The notes under the pieces: model-generated | What the model saw: the letters and a program-made list of their open reading frames with translations, nothing else | What the model was told of the DNA's origin: nothing | Databases searched by the model: none | Translations under genes and position numbers: made by a program | DNA from: CAVOJY01 sp963696405 | GTDB lineage: Bacteria > Chloroflexota > Limnocylindria > Limnocylindrales > CSP1-4 | DNA: 64,000 bases | NCBI GenBank assembly: GCA_963696405.1 | Contig: CAVOJY010000005.1 | Coordinates: forward strand, 62,001-126,000 | Direction of reading: 5' to 3' | Shown: positions 34,264 through 42,728 of the stretch, in pieces | Position numbering within the stretch: position 1 is the stretch's first letter | Layout of the letters: each line of letters opens with the position of its first letter

Positions 34264-36104
34264 GGCCCGGCGATGGTACCTGCTCGGACGCGCCCCGGCT
34301 TCCCGGCGACCCACTCGAGCAGGGCCTCCCGCGACATCGTGTTCGCCACGTCGCGTGCCTCGAGCCACGCCCGCCTGGCCGTACCGACGCCCCAGCGGAT
34401 CGAGTCGAGCTCCTCGACCCGGTGCGCATCCGAGTCGATCACGAGCCGGCAGCCCACCTCCATCGCCCGGCGCGCCCGGACATCGTCCAGGTCGAGCCGG
34501 TGGTCCGACGCGTCGATCTCGAGGAGCGTCCCGGTGCGGGCGGCTGCCTCGTAGATGGCCTCCCAGTCGAGGTCGAGGTCCGGGCGTTCGCCGATCATTC
34601 TCCCCGCTGGGTGGGCGATGATGTCGACATGGGGGCTGCGCAGCGCGGCGAGCACGCGACCAGTCAGCCGCTCGCGGTCCTGCCGCCGTCCCTGGTGAAG
34701 GGCGGCGATGACGACGTCGAACCCACCGAGCGTCTCGTCGTCGAAGTCGAGCGACCCGTCGGCGCGGATCTCCGCCTCGCAACCATGGAGGACGCGGAAG
34801 CCGCCCGGGTGAGCGCCGGCCGGAACCCTCCCCTCCGCCTCCTCGCGCGCGAACCGCTCGTTCAGCCGGGTCACCACCTCGCGCTGCTCGGCCACGCGCT
34901 CGCGGGTGAGCCCCCGGGCGATGCCCAGCCCGAACGAGTGATCGGAGAGAACGATGTACGCGTACCCGAGGGCGCGCGCCGCCTCGGCCATCTGCTCAGG
35001 GGTGTGCACGCCGTCCGACCAGTCCGAGTGAACGTGACAGTCGCCCCGCAGGTCGCGAGCCTCCACGAGGCGCGGCAGCCTGCCCTCGACCGCAGCCTCG
35101 ATCTCACCCCGATCCTCTCGCAGTTCCGGCGGGATGAAGGGGAGCCCCAGGAACGCGTAGGCCTCCTCCTCGGTCGCGAACGTGCGAAGCTCGGCCGCGG
35201 TCCCGCCCAGCGGCTCGCCGTCCGAGCCGAGGCGGAGGAAGCCCTTCTCCGACAGGCTCCAGCCCTGGTCCCGGGCCATGCCCCGCAGGCGGACGTTGTG
35301 CTCCTTCGAGCCCGTGAAGTGGACGAGGTAGGTACCCGCCTCCCCGGGCGGGAACGTCATGAGGTCCACCTGCGGGCCGCCGGCCAGCTCGATCGACGCC
35401 TTCTCCGTACCGCTCGTCAGGACGCGCTCCACCTGCGGGAGGCAGGTGAAACGCCCAACGAGCAGTGCCGGCTCGTTCGTGCCCGCGAGGATGTCGAGGT
35501 CGCCGATGGTATCGCGACGGCGGCGGAACGACCCCGCGGCGACGGCGCAGGCAAGGCCGGGGGTCCCGGCAAGGCCGGCGAGGACCCGCTCCACGTGGGC
35601 CGCCGCCTCGCCCAGGAGGAGCCTCCGGCCCTGCCGGCCCAAGGCCGCGATCCCCTCCAGGATCCGCTCCTCGGTACGCTCGGTCATCCCGCGCCGGCCG
35701 CGCAGCGCCCCGCTGCGCGCCGCCACCTCCAGCTCGGCCAGGGACGCGATACCCAGGTCCACCCACAGCTCGCGGGCCGTTCGCGGCCCCACCCCGGGGA
35801 TCGCCAGCACCTCGAGGAGCGTCGGCGGCACCTCCGCGCGGAGCCGCTCCAGGGACTGCAGGCCGCCTGTCTCGGCCAGCTCTCGGAGCTTGCGGTCGAT
35901 CGCCTCGCCGACGCCCGGCAGCTTTGGCGGGTGCCCCTCCCGGTAGGCACGCGCGACCTCGACGGGGCTGTGCGCGATCGCGTCGGCGGCGCGACGATAG
36001 GCCACCGCCTTGTAGACGACGTCGCCCTTCAGTTCGACGAGGTCGCCCATCTCGCGGAAGACCGCGGCAAGCTCGCCGTTCGATAGGAGCAGAGGGTTCT
36101 CCAC
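34260..36104 (-). CDS. polX: DNA polymerase X with C-terminal PHP domain
   Basis: The 614-residue protein has the PolX layout: an N-terminal helix-hairpin-helix region (LPGVGEAIDRKLRELAETGG, LAIPGVGPRTARELWVDLG), the nucleotidyltransferase domain with GSFRRRRDTIGDLDIL carrying the Asp-x-Asp metal pair, and QVDLMTFPPGEAGTYLVHFT with the third Asp and the family GS-K motif. The C-terminal PHP phosphoesterase domain has the metal ligands DCHVHSDWSDGVHTPEQM, LSDHS, IAALHQ, IIAHPAGR and VIDSDAHRV, all intact, so 3'-5' exonuclease or other end-processing activity is expected. It is a short-gap repair polymerase. The GTG at 36104 is preferred as it matches the family N-terminus; the upstream frame overlaps the cyclase gene. 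Confidence 0.95.
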   Translation of the reverse strand: MENPLLLSNGELAAVFREMGDLVELKGDVVYKAVAYRRAADAIAHSPVEVARAYREGHPPKLPGVGEAIDRKLRELAETGGLQSLERLRAEVPPTLLEVLAIPGVGPRTARELWVDLGIASLAELEVAARSGALRGRRGMTERTEERILEGIAALGRQGRRLLLGEAAAHVERVLAGLAGTPGLACAVAAGSFRRRRDTIGDLDILAGTNEPALLVGRFTCLPQVERVLTSGTEKASIELAGGPQVDLMTFPPGEAGTYLVHFTGSKEHNVRLRGMARDQGWSLSEKGFLRLGSDGEPLGGTAAELRTFATEEEAYAFLGLPFIPPELREDRGEIEAAVEGRLPRLVEARDLRGDCHVHSDWSDGVHTPEQMAEAARALGYAYIVLSDHSFGLGIARGLTRERVAEQREVVTRLNERFAREEAEGRVPAGAHPGGFRVLHGCEAEIRADGSLDFDDETLGGFDVVIAALHQGRRQDRERLTGRVLAALRSPHVDIIAHPAGRMIGERPDLDLDWEAIYEAAARTGTLLEIDASDHRLDLDDVRARRAMEVGCRLVIDSDAHRVEELDSIRWGVGTARRAWLEARDVANTMSREALLEWVAGKPGRVRAGTIAGP

Positions 36105-36129
36105 GCGCCCAGCGTAGCGCGGCGGGCGG

Positions 36130-38394
36130 TCAGCGCGCGGGGCGGGAAGCGGAGCCGGAAGCGGAAGCGAGTGCGGCGCCGTCCGGCTCGTGCCCGCGGG
36201 CCAGGTTCGGCTCCCTGCGCCGGTCCCCACCGGCTTCGTCCTCCGCGGTCCCGCCCCCCTGCTGCGAGCCCGCGTGGCCGACCGACCGCTTCGCCTGGTA
36301 GAGCACCGCGTCGGCCGCGGCGATGAGCTCGTTCGCGGTCCGCCCGTCCTCCGGGAACGCCGCGATCCCGATGGTGGCCCCGATCGGGATCTCACCGCGT
36401 TCGGACGCGTGGAACGCGTGGCGGGCGAAGGCCGTGACAATCCGGTCCGCGGCAGACGCTGCGCCGATGCCGCCCTCCTCGGGGAGGATGATCGCGAACT
36501 CGTCCCCACCGTAGCGGGCCGCGACGTCCGACTCGCGCAGCGTCGAGCGGATGAGGTCCGCCGACCACCGGAGCACCTGGTCGCCCATCTGGTGGCCGAG
36601 CGTGTCGTTCACCAGCTTGAAGTCATCGAGGTCGAGCATCAGGACGGCAAGCGGCCGGCGGGCGCGCCGGGCCCGCAGGATCTCCTCGCCGAGGCGCTCG
36701 TGCAGATAGCGGTGGTTGTAGAAGTTGGTGAGCGGGTCGCGGTCGGCGAGGGAGCGAGCTTCCTCGTAGAGCCGGGCGTTCTCGAGCGCCATCGCCGCCT
36801 CGTTCGCCATCGTCGTGGCGAGATGAACGGCCTCCATGTCGAAGGTTCGACGGTCGCGGGTCGCGACCTCCACGATTCCGATCGCCTGTCCCTTCGCCAG
36901 CAGGGGGACGATGAGGCTCGTCTCCAGCCCGAGCTGCCGAAGCCGGGCGGACTCCGGGGCATCCGACTCGGGCTCCTCGGCGCTCAGGATGACCGGGTGC
37001 TGGTCAAAGAGCGCGAAGCGCAGGTCCGGGTAGGAAGCGATATCCTCGTGCGGTTCGAACGGAGGGGTTTCCTCGTCGCCCCGCACCACGAGCGTCTCCA
37101 CGGTGCCGGCGCCCTCGTTCCAGGTGGCGATCCGGACGACGTCGGCGTCGAGCGCGGCCTGCACATGTGAGGCGACGACCTCGGCGATCCGCACGGGATC
37201 CAGGGTCAGCGCGACCGCCGACGACATCTCGAGGAGGCTGCGCATCTCCCGCTCGCGCCGGCGCACCTCCTCCGACGCGCGGGCGCTCTCGATGGCGGTC
37301 GCGGCGGCGTCCGACAGGACGGTGATGAGTCGCAGGTCTCGCTCGTCGAACTGGTTGAGACCGAGCTTCGCCAGTGCGATCACGCCGATGACGTCGTTCT
37401 CGAACCGCATCGGTGCGACGATCATCGACTCGTCCACGTCCTCCGTGCCGGGGATCGTGGCCGTTCGTGGATCGGCGTTGGCGTCGTTCACCAGCGTTGG
37501 CTCGTTGTGCTCCGCCACCCAGCCGGTGATCCCCTCACCGAGACGGGTCCTGAGCATCTCGACAGTGATCTCATCGTAGGTCCCGACCTCGCCGCCGAAG
37601 GCGATGGGCTCGAGCAGGCCACCGGGCTGCAGCAGATAGACCCGGCAGTTGTGGTAGTCCACGAACTGCTGCGTCTCGTCGACGATGGCCTGGCCGATCG
37701 AGGCAACCGTGTTGAGCCGGTTGAGCCGGGCCATCGACGCCTGGACCACGGCCAGCTGGGACGCCCAGCGTTCCGACTCGTCGGTCACGCGGATGTGGTG
37801 AACGGCCACCGCGGCTACCTGGGCCAGCGCATCGAGGAAGACCGATTCCTCGGTTCCCCACGGCGATTGTCCGTCCTTCGTGACCACGAGCAGCCCGATG
37901 GATCGCCCGTGGTGGACGATCGGCGAGAACCGGCAGATGTCCGCGCGGACGATGGCGCACATGGCATCCCGTCCGCCTGCCTCCCCGGCGTCGGGACAGA
38001 CCACGCTCCGCTGCTCCTTCAGCACGTCCGTGAGGCCGATGAGGTCCGGTGAGAGCGCGCACAGGCGCCTGGCCAGTTCCCGGTCGGTTCCCGCGCACGC
38101 GACAGGCTCCAGGTGGCGGAGGTCGCGGGAGACGAGCAGTACTGCCGCGGTTTCGGCGCCGACACAGGCAACGGCCTGCTCCGCGATCGAGTTCAGGAGC
38201 CCACCCAGCTCGAAGCTTCCCGCCAGCTCATGAACGAGGCGCATGAACGCCTTCGAGTGGACCGCCGAGGACTGCGAGGCTGGCGGGTGTTCGGCCTCGG
38301 CGAGCGCGGCCCGACGTGCGAGGCTGCCGCCGGGCGCGGCCACTCGGGGCGCCTCGGCGCGCGGCGCGGCGGAACGGGATCGCGGGGCGTCCAT
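36130..38394 (-). CDS. GAF-GAF-GAF-GGDEF diguanylate cyclase
   Basis: The roughly 754-residue protein has a Pro/Ala-rich N-terminus followed by three GAF-like sensor regions at approximately residues 50-200, 220-370 and 400-540 (for example VGAETAAVLLVSRDLRHLEP, GEGITGWVAEHNEPTLVNDA, LETSLIVPLLAKGQAIGIVE). The C-terminal GGDEF domain is intact: DRDPLTNFYNHRYLHERL, LMLDLDDFKLVNDTLGHQMG and the active-site loop RYGGDEFAIILPEEGG, so it should make cyclic di-GMP. No RxxD inhibition site was obvious five residues before the GGDEF loop (STLRESDVAARYGGDEF has RESD, which fits R-x-x-D). The upstream ATG at 38454 is an alternative start. A low-complexity tail ends the protein. Confidence 0.9.
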   Translation of the reverse strand: MDAPRSRSAAPRAEAPRVAAPGGSLARRAALAEAEHPPASQSSAVHSKAFMRLVHELAGSFELGGLLNSIAEQAVACVGAETAAVLLVSRDLRHLEPVACAGTDRELARRLCALSPDLIGLTDVLKEQRSVVCPDAGEAGGRDAMCAIVRADICRFSPIVHHGRSIGLLVVTKDGQSPWGTEESVFLDALAQVAAVAVHHIRVTDESERWASQLAVVQASMARLNRLNTVASIGQAIVDETQQFVDYHNCRVYLLQPGGLLEPIAFGGEVGTYDEITVEMLRTRLGEGITGWVAEHNEPTLVNDANADPRTATIPGTEDVDESMIVAPMRFENDVIGVIALAKLGLNQFDERDLRLITVLSDAAATAIESARASEEVRRREREMRSLLEMSSAVALTLDPVRIAEVVASHVQAALDADVVRIATWNEGAGTVETLVVRGDEETPPFEPHEDIASYPDLRFALFDQHPVILSAEEPESDAPESARLRQLGLETSLIVPLLAKGQAIGIVEVATRDRRTFDMEAVHLATTMANEAAMALENARLYEEARSLADRDPLTNFYNHRYLHERLGEEILRARRARRPLAVLMLDLDDFKLVNDTLGHQMGDQVLRWSADLIRSTLRESDVAARYGGDEFAIILPEEGGIGAASAADRIVTAFARHAFHASERGEIPIGATIGIAAFPEDGRTANELIAAADAVLYQAKRSVGHAGSQQGGGTAEDEAGGDRRREPNLARGHEPDGAALASASGSASRPAR

Positions 38395-38454
38395 GCGGTT
38401 GATGGTACCGGCGCCCCCGCCGGGGAACGCGCCCCAGTAGTACCAGTCGACCAT

Positions 38455-38859
38455 GAACGAAGGTACCGGTCGGCTCGGGCTGCCTGATCAGGTCCGGTGC
38501 GCGCGTGCACCAGCGACGTGTCTCGTGGTGCTGCGGCGCAGCGGGTTCGCTTGGCGCCCGCGCGACAACGACTCCCGGCGCGCCGATCGCTTCCCGCGGG
38601 GTCGGCGCCCGTCGGGCACCTTTCGCCCACCAGTTTGACACCCGCCCGCAGGCGGGGCTATCGTCGCCGCGGGTCGCGTGTATGCGCGCCCCGCGGAACC
38701 CGCATCGGAGATTCCTCCTTCCGTGGAACCAGGACCTAGACGCCGCGGCGCCACGAGCGCCGTGTGCACGCAGCGGGTCCGTTCCACCCAGGGGAACGAG
38801 ATCGCCTAGGCGCGTCCACCCCTGGGGCCGGAGCGACCCGCGTCCGACAGGGGTGGCAC
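38455..38859. other. Gap and 5' leader ahead of the magnesium-sensor gene
   Basis: These 405 bases contain no gene. The right-hand part, from about 38690, appears to be a structured leader of the MgtE-N/CBS gene: a hairpin GTTCC/GGAAC around 38781-38797 and a second stem that covers the ribosome site (listed separately). The left-hand part shows only short GC-rich repeats. Confidence 0.5.
38816..38856 (+). promoter_or_regulatory. Leader hairpin that can sequester the ribosome site
   Basis: CCACCCCTG at 38816-38824 is exactly complementary to CAGGGGTGG at 38848-38856, giving a nine-base-pair stem with a 23-base loop. The 3' arm contains the apparent ribosome site AGGGG, and the ATG at 38860 follows after three bases. 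Such a stem is a typical off-state for translation control by a riboswitch or regulator. The upstream sequence around 38700-38800 has some resemblance to magnesium M-box elements (ACGCAGCGGGTC near 38768), but the match is too weak to name it. Confidence 0.5.
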
Positions 38860-40125
38860 ATGCTGTACCTGAGCCAGGTGATCGGCCGTCCGGTGCGCGA
38901 CCGGAACGGCGAATTGATCGGGAAGGTCGCCGACCTCATCGTGGCCATCGGTGACCGGTATCCGCCGGTCACGGGTCTCGTCGTGGCGACGAACCGCCGC
39001 AAGATCTTCCTGCCGTGGGCCGACGTCGCGGCCTTCGACGTGTCCGGCGCACGCCTCAACACGGGCGTCATCGACATCGGCAAGTTCCATCAGCGGCCGA
39101 ACGAGCTCCTGCTTCACCAGGACCTCCAGGACCGGCAGATCGTCGATATCGACGGGCGGCGGGTCGTCCGAGTCAACGACCTGCGGCTCGACGAGATCGA
39201 GGGCAGGCTTCATCTCGTGGCCGTGGACGTGGGGGCCACCGGGCTCCTGCGTCGGTTCGGCATGGAGGGCGCCTTCAAGACGGTCGCCCGGAACCTCCGC
39301 GCGCCTTTGTCCGAGCACTACATCGACTGGGAGGACGTCGATCCCGTCGAGACGTCGATCGCCGGCGTCCGCCTGCGGGTGCCTCACCAGGGCCTTCGCG
39401 AGCTCCATCCCGCCGACCTCGCGACGATCATCGATCAGTTGACCCCTCGCGACCGCGCGGGCGTCCTGGCCTCCCTCGACGACGAGGCCGTGGCCGACGC
39501 GATCGAGGAGATGGAGCCCGAGACCCAGGTCGAGGTGCTCGAGGACCTCGAGCCGGAGCGTGCCGCCGACATCCTCGAGGAGATGGCGCCCGACGATGCG
39601 GCCGACCTCATCGCCGATCTCTCAGAGGAATCAAAGGCAGAAATCCTGCCCCTGATGGAGCGCGACGAGGCCGAGGAGGTCCAGGAGCTCCTTGGCTACC
39701 CCGAGGATAGCGCCGGCGGGATCATGACGACCGAGTACATCACCATCCGGGACCACCTGACCGCTGCGCAGACGATCGACAGGCTGCGCGAACTGGAGCC
39801 CGACGCGGAAACCATCTACTACGTCTACGTCGTGGACGAGGCCGAGCACCTCGTGGGCGTCCTGTCGCTGCGGGACCTCATCGTGGCGAGGCCCGACGGC
39901 GTGGTGCGGGACTTCATGCATGCAGAGCCCGTGGCGGTGGACGCGCTCGCCGACCAGCAGGAAGTGGCACAGGTCGTCGCCCGTTACAACCTCCTCGCGG
40001 TCCCGGTCGTGGACCCGGAGGGACGGCTCCAGGGCATCGTGACCGTGGATGATGCGATCGACACGGTCATCCCGACGGCCTGGAAGCGGCGCCTGCCGCG
40101 GATCTACAGCCGGAGCGGCTCCTAA
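38860..40125 (+). CDS. PRC-barrel, MgtE N-terminal and CBS domain protein (magnesium sensor-like)
   Basis: The 421-residue soluble protein has a PRC-barrel-like region (LSQVIGRPVRDRNGELIGKV, then VVDIDGRRVVRVNDLRL), followed by an MgtE N-terminal superhelix of repeated acidic helices (ADLATIIDQLTPRDRAGVLA, EEMEPETQVEVLEDLEPERA, ADILEEMAPDDAADLIADLS) and two CBS domains with GYPEDSAGGIMTTEYITIRD at their start. In the MgtE channel these parts bind Mg2+ in the cytoplasm and gate the pore. The membrane channel domain is absent here. Instead, the next gene, starting one base after this stop, is an Nramp-related transporter, so this protein is likely to regulate it or sense Mg2+ for it. A leader hairpin precedes the ATG. 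Confidence 0.9.
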   Translation: MLYLSQVIGRPVRDRNGELIGKVADLIVAIGDRYPPVTGLVVATNRRKIFLPWADVAAFDVSGARLNTGVIDIGKFHQRPNELLLHQDLQDRQIVDIDGRRVVRVNDLRLDEIEGRLHLVAVDVGATGLLRRFGMEGAFKTVARNLRAPLSEHYIDWEDVDPVETSIAGVRLRVPHQGLRELHPADLATIIDQLTPRDRAGVLASLDDEAVADAIEEMEPETQVEVLEDLEPERAADILEEMAPDDAADLIADLSEESKAEILPLMERDEAEEVQELLGYPEDSAGGIMTTEYITIRDHLTAAQTIDRLRELEPDAETIYYVYVVDEAEHLVGVLSLRDLIVARPDGVVRDFMHAEPVAVDALADQQEVAQVVARYNLLAVPVVDPEGRLQGIVTVDDAIDTVIPTAWKRRLPRIYSRSGS

Positions 40126-41442
40126 GTGTCGGGCCCGCCGCGCGTGCCCGCTCCCGTGGGTTCCACGCCCGCGCCAGATGCTCCCGCGCGCGTCCCTTCC
40201 GGGCGCTACCTGCGCCCGTCCCGGGTCCGCATGGCGGCCCTGTTTGCCGTCCTCGGACCCGGGCTCGTCAGCAGCTTCGCGGACAACGATGCGGGCGGTA
40301 TCACCACGTACTCGCTCGCCGGCGCCCACTACGGGTACCAGCTGCTCTGGGTCCTCGTCGTCACCCTGGTCGCCCTCTTCGTCACCCAGGAAGTCGGCGC
40401 CCGCATCGGCCTCGCGACCGGGCAAGGGCTCACCGGGCTCACGCGGGAGCGGTTCGGCGTGCGGTGGGCGGCGTTCCTCGCGATCGCCCTGCTCGTGGCC
40501 AACCTGGGCACCACGGTGGCCGAGTTCGCGGGCATCGGCGCGGCGCTCGGCCTCTTTGGCGTGCCGCTCCCCGTGAGCGCGATCCTCGCCGCGGTGGCCA
40601 TGGTGCTCCTCATCTCGAGGGGCAGCTACAGCCGGATCCAGGTCGCCTTCGTGGCGGTCGGCGTCGGGGTGGCCGTGGCCTACGCGCTCTCCGCGTTCAT
40701 GGCCGAGCCGGACTGGGGGCAAGCGGCCGCAGCCCTCGTCCCCCACGTCTCCGACTCCCCGGCCTACTGGCTCACGGTGGTCGCCATGATGGGGACCACG
40801 GTGACCCCATGGGGACAGGCCTTCATCCAGGCGTACGTCGTGGACAAGAACCTGGGTCCCGAGGACCTTGCGAACGAGCGCATCGACGTGGGTCTTGGGT
40901 CCCTCATCGCGAACGTGGTCGCCGCCTTCATCCTCATCGCCTGCGCGGCCACGCTCTGGACGGCCGGCGTGACGAATGTCACCGATGCGGCCCAGGTGGC
41001 GCAGGCCCTGGGCCCCCTGGTCGGCGAGGCCGCCACGGTCGTCTTCGCCCTTGGGCTCCTCGCCGCATCACTCCTCGGGCTAGGCGTCGTACCCCTGTCC
41101 TCCGCGTACACCGCGTGCGAGGCATTCGGCTGGGAGGCCGGAGTGGACAACCGCTGGCGCCAGGCTCCGGCCTTCTACACGCTCCTCGCCTTCTTCGTCG
41201 GGTTCGCCGCGGTCTTCGTCCTGATCCCCGGCCTGCCGCTCATCCAGGTGATGTTCCTGACGCAGGTCGTCAACGGCGTCCTGCTGCCGATCGTCCTCGT
41301 CTTTGTCCTGTCCATCTCGGCAGACCGGCGGATGATGGGAGACCTCGTGAGCGGGCGCCTGCTGCTCACGGTGGGGTGGGTGGTCACCGCCGTCCTCGCG
41401 CTGCTGTCGGTACTCCTGGTCGCGACGGCCCTGCTGGCGTAG
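40126..41442 (+). CDS. Nramp-related divalent metal transporter, probably Mg2+-type
   Basis: The 438-residue membrane protein has about eleven membrane segments and the Nramp fold. Canonical Nramp transporters of Mn2+ and Fe2+ carry DPGN in helix 1 and MPH in helix 6. Here helix 1 reads SSFADNDAGGITTYSLAGA, and helix 6 reads MMGTTVTPWGQAFIQAYVV, so both metal-binding motifs are replaced. Known Nramp-related magnesium transporters (NRMTs) also lack the canonical residues, and coupling to an MgtE-N/CBS gene supports Mg2+ as the substrate. The GTG start is immediately after the stop of the sensor gene, indicating translational coupling. The first 35 residues are a Pro/Ala-rich cytoplasmic tail. 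Confidence 0.87.
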   Translation: MSGPPRVPAPVGSTPAPDAPARVPSGRYLRPSRVRMAALFAVLGPGLVSSFADNDAGGITTYSLAGAHYGYQLLWVLVVTLVALFVTQEVGARIGLATGQGLTGLTRERFGVRWAAFLAIALLVANLGTTVAEFAGIGAALGLFGVPLPVSAILAAVAMVLLISRGSYSRIQVAFVAVGVGVAVAYALSAFMAEPDWGQAAAALVPHVSDSPAYWLTVVAMMGTTVTPWGQAFIQAYVVDKNLGPEDLANERIDVGLGSLIANVVAAFILIACAATLWTAGVTNVTDAAQVAQALGPLVGEAATVVFALGLLAASLLGLGVVPLSSAYTACEAFGWEAGVDNRWRQAPAFYTLLAFFVGFAAVFVLIPGLPLIQVMFLTQVVNGVLLPIVLVFVLSISADRRMMGDLVSGRLLLTVGWVVTAVLALLSVLLVATALLA

Positions 41443-41472
41443 TCCAGGACGCAGGGCCGGGGCTGGGCCGCA

Positions 41473-42477
41473 CTATGCGGGGATGTCCCCCAGCCAGGCC
41501 ACGGAGTCGCCCGAGGCGGCGGCCGCGTCGCGCAGCGCGCGGTTCGCGGTCACCAGCGTCGCCCCCGACCGGCGCGCGGAGACCAGGCAGGCCGCGTCAC
41601 CGATTTCCACACCGAGCTCCCGCGCCGCGGCGAGAGAATCGGCGGCGTAGCCCCACGGGTCGCCGACCTCGAAGCGGAGAGACTCCACCGCCCGCAGGAG
41701 CGGAAGCACGGCCATCTGCGAGATGCGACCGTGCTCAGCCGCGCTCCGCAGGGCGTCCGCGATCTCGAGCGGCAGGTGCGGTGGAACAACGGCCTGCACC
41801 GCGCCAGCGATGATCCTCTCGCGAAGTGCCAGCGCCCGGGCGGCGTCATCGTCCCCGCGGAGAAGCCACCGCAGGATGACCGACGCATCAAGGACGACCT
41901 TCCCCGCGATCTGCAGCACATCCGCGCCCTCCGCCGCGCCCGCCACCGGCCCTGCCACGGGGGAAGAGCCGGAGGTTGAGCCCGTGGATGCGCTCGATGA
42001 TGAGCCGGCCGAAGCCGGGAGGCTCGCCGCGTCGATCAGTCGGGCGCCCGATCCCGCCCGCAGCGCGTCCAGCAGCGCGTCGGCCGTGTCCTGCTTCCCG
42101 GCCGGCGGCCGGCCGCGAGGCACCAGCCGGTCCATCCCCTCCGCGGCCCGCCGGCGGGCCTCTGCGAGATCCGGCGAGAGATCCGCGCCGCCGGGCTGTC
42201 CCGCGCTTTCGGGCTCCCGCCTGTTCGGGGACGGTCGCTGCAGCATGTGCCGCCACACGACCGGCACCGCCACTGCGCCGGGCACGGCCGCGGCGCTTGC
42301 GGCCGCCCCGGCCGCCGGTTCCAGCACCCCGGCGTAGGCGGACCTGGGAACCCGCACGGACCGCCCGATCCGCACGGCCGGGAGCTGACCGTCGGCAATC
42401 CACCGCCGCACGGTCCGAAGGCTTACCCCAAGGTCGGCCGCGACCTCGGCGGCCGTCCGATACTCACGCTCGTCCAT
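41473..42477 (-). CDS. Single-chain HTH-PIN protein (antitoxin-like DNA-binding domain fused to PIN toxin-like domain)
   Basis: The 334-residue protein starts with an excisionase/MerR-like helix-turn-helix (YRTAAEVAADLGVSLRTVRR, WIADGQLPAVRIGRSVRVPR) at residues 6-50. A linker of about 140 residues rich in Ala, Gly, Ser and Pro follows. The C-terminal PIN domain starts at KVVLDASVILRWLL with acidic residues Asp197, Glu238 (LEIADAL) and Asp294 (IGDAACLVSA). The fourth position, usually Asp in LxTxDxxL, is Asn312 (LVTANRAL). PIN domains cleave RNA, and VapC toxins are normally encoded separately from their antitoxin. Here both functions may lie on one chain. A palindrome lies just upstream. The ATG at 42489 is an alternative start. 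Confidence 0.8.
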   Translation of the reverse strand: MDEREYRTAAEVAADLGVSLRTVRRWIADGQLPAVRIGRSVRVPRSAYAGVLEPAAGAAASAAAVPGAVAVPVVWRHMLQRPSPNRREPESAGQPGGADLSPDLAEARRRAAEGMDRLVPRGRPPAGKQDTADALLDALRAGSGARLIDAASLPASAGSSSSASTGSTSGSSPVAGPVAGAAEGADVLQIAGKVVLDASVILRWLLRGDDDAARALALRERIIAGAVQAVVPPHLPLEIADALRSAAEHGRISQMAVLPLLRAVESLRFEVGDPWGYAADSLAAARELGVEIGDAACLVSARRSGATLVTANRALRDAAAASGDSVAWLGDIPA

Positions 42478-42505
42478 GGCGCGCACCATGGCACAACAGG
42501 CTTGC

Positions 42506-42525
42506 AGATGTCAAGCATGGCATCT
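42506..42525. promoter_or_regulatory. Inverted repeat upstream of the HTH-PIN gene
   Basis: AGATG and CATCT arms, with a ten-base spacer, lie 29 bases upstream of the HTH-PIN ATG. TTGACA occurs within it on the minus strand. Autoregulation by the HTH domain is plausible. Only symmetry and position support this. Confidence 0.4.
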
Positions 42526-42728
42526 CATGGCCAGAGGGCGTCGTTCTCTGTCACGTAGGAACATCGGCCCCACGTTCTGCGGGGAGCGAGCTGAGCTGGC
42601 CTCCGGTCGTGCCTGGCCTCCGGGCGCCCCGCAAGGTCCCAGCCGCCCCTCGTGCCCGCGCCCGCCCGGGCCCCGACCGACCCGCACGGCCCGACCCGCA
42701 CAGCCCGAGCGGAGCCCGCCCCCGAACC

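Noticed and set aside
34422..36086. Plus-strand open frame of about 550 residues opposite the PolX gene
   Set aside because: The minus strand encodes an intact PolX with all catalytic motifs, so the plus-strand frame is a by-product of high GC content.
38690..38815. Confident M-box (Mg2+ riboswitch) call
   Set aside because: Only a short GGGTC-type stretch resembles the M-box; other conserved parts could not be aligned by eye.
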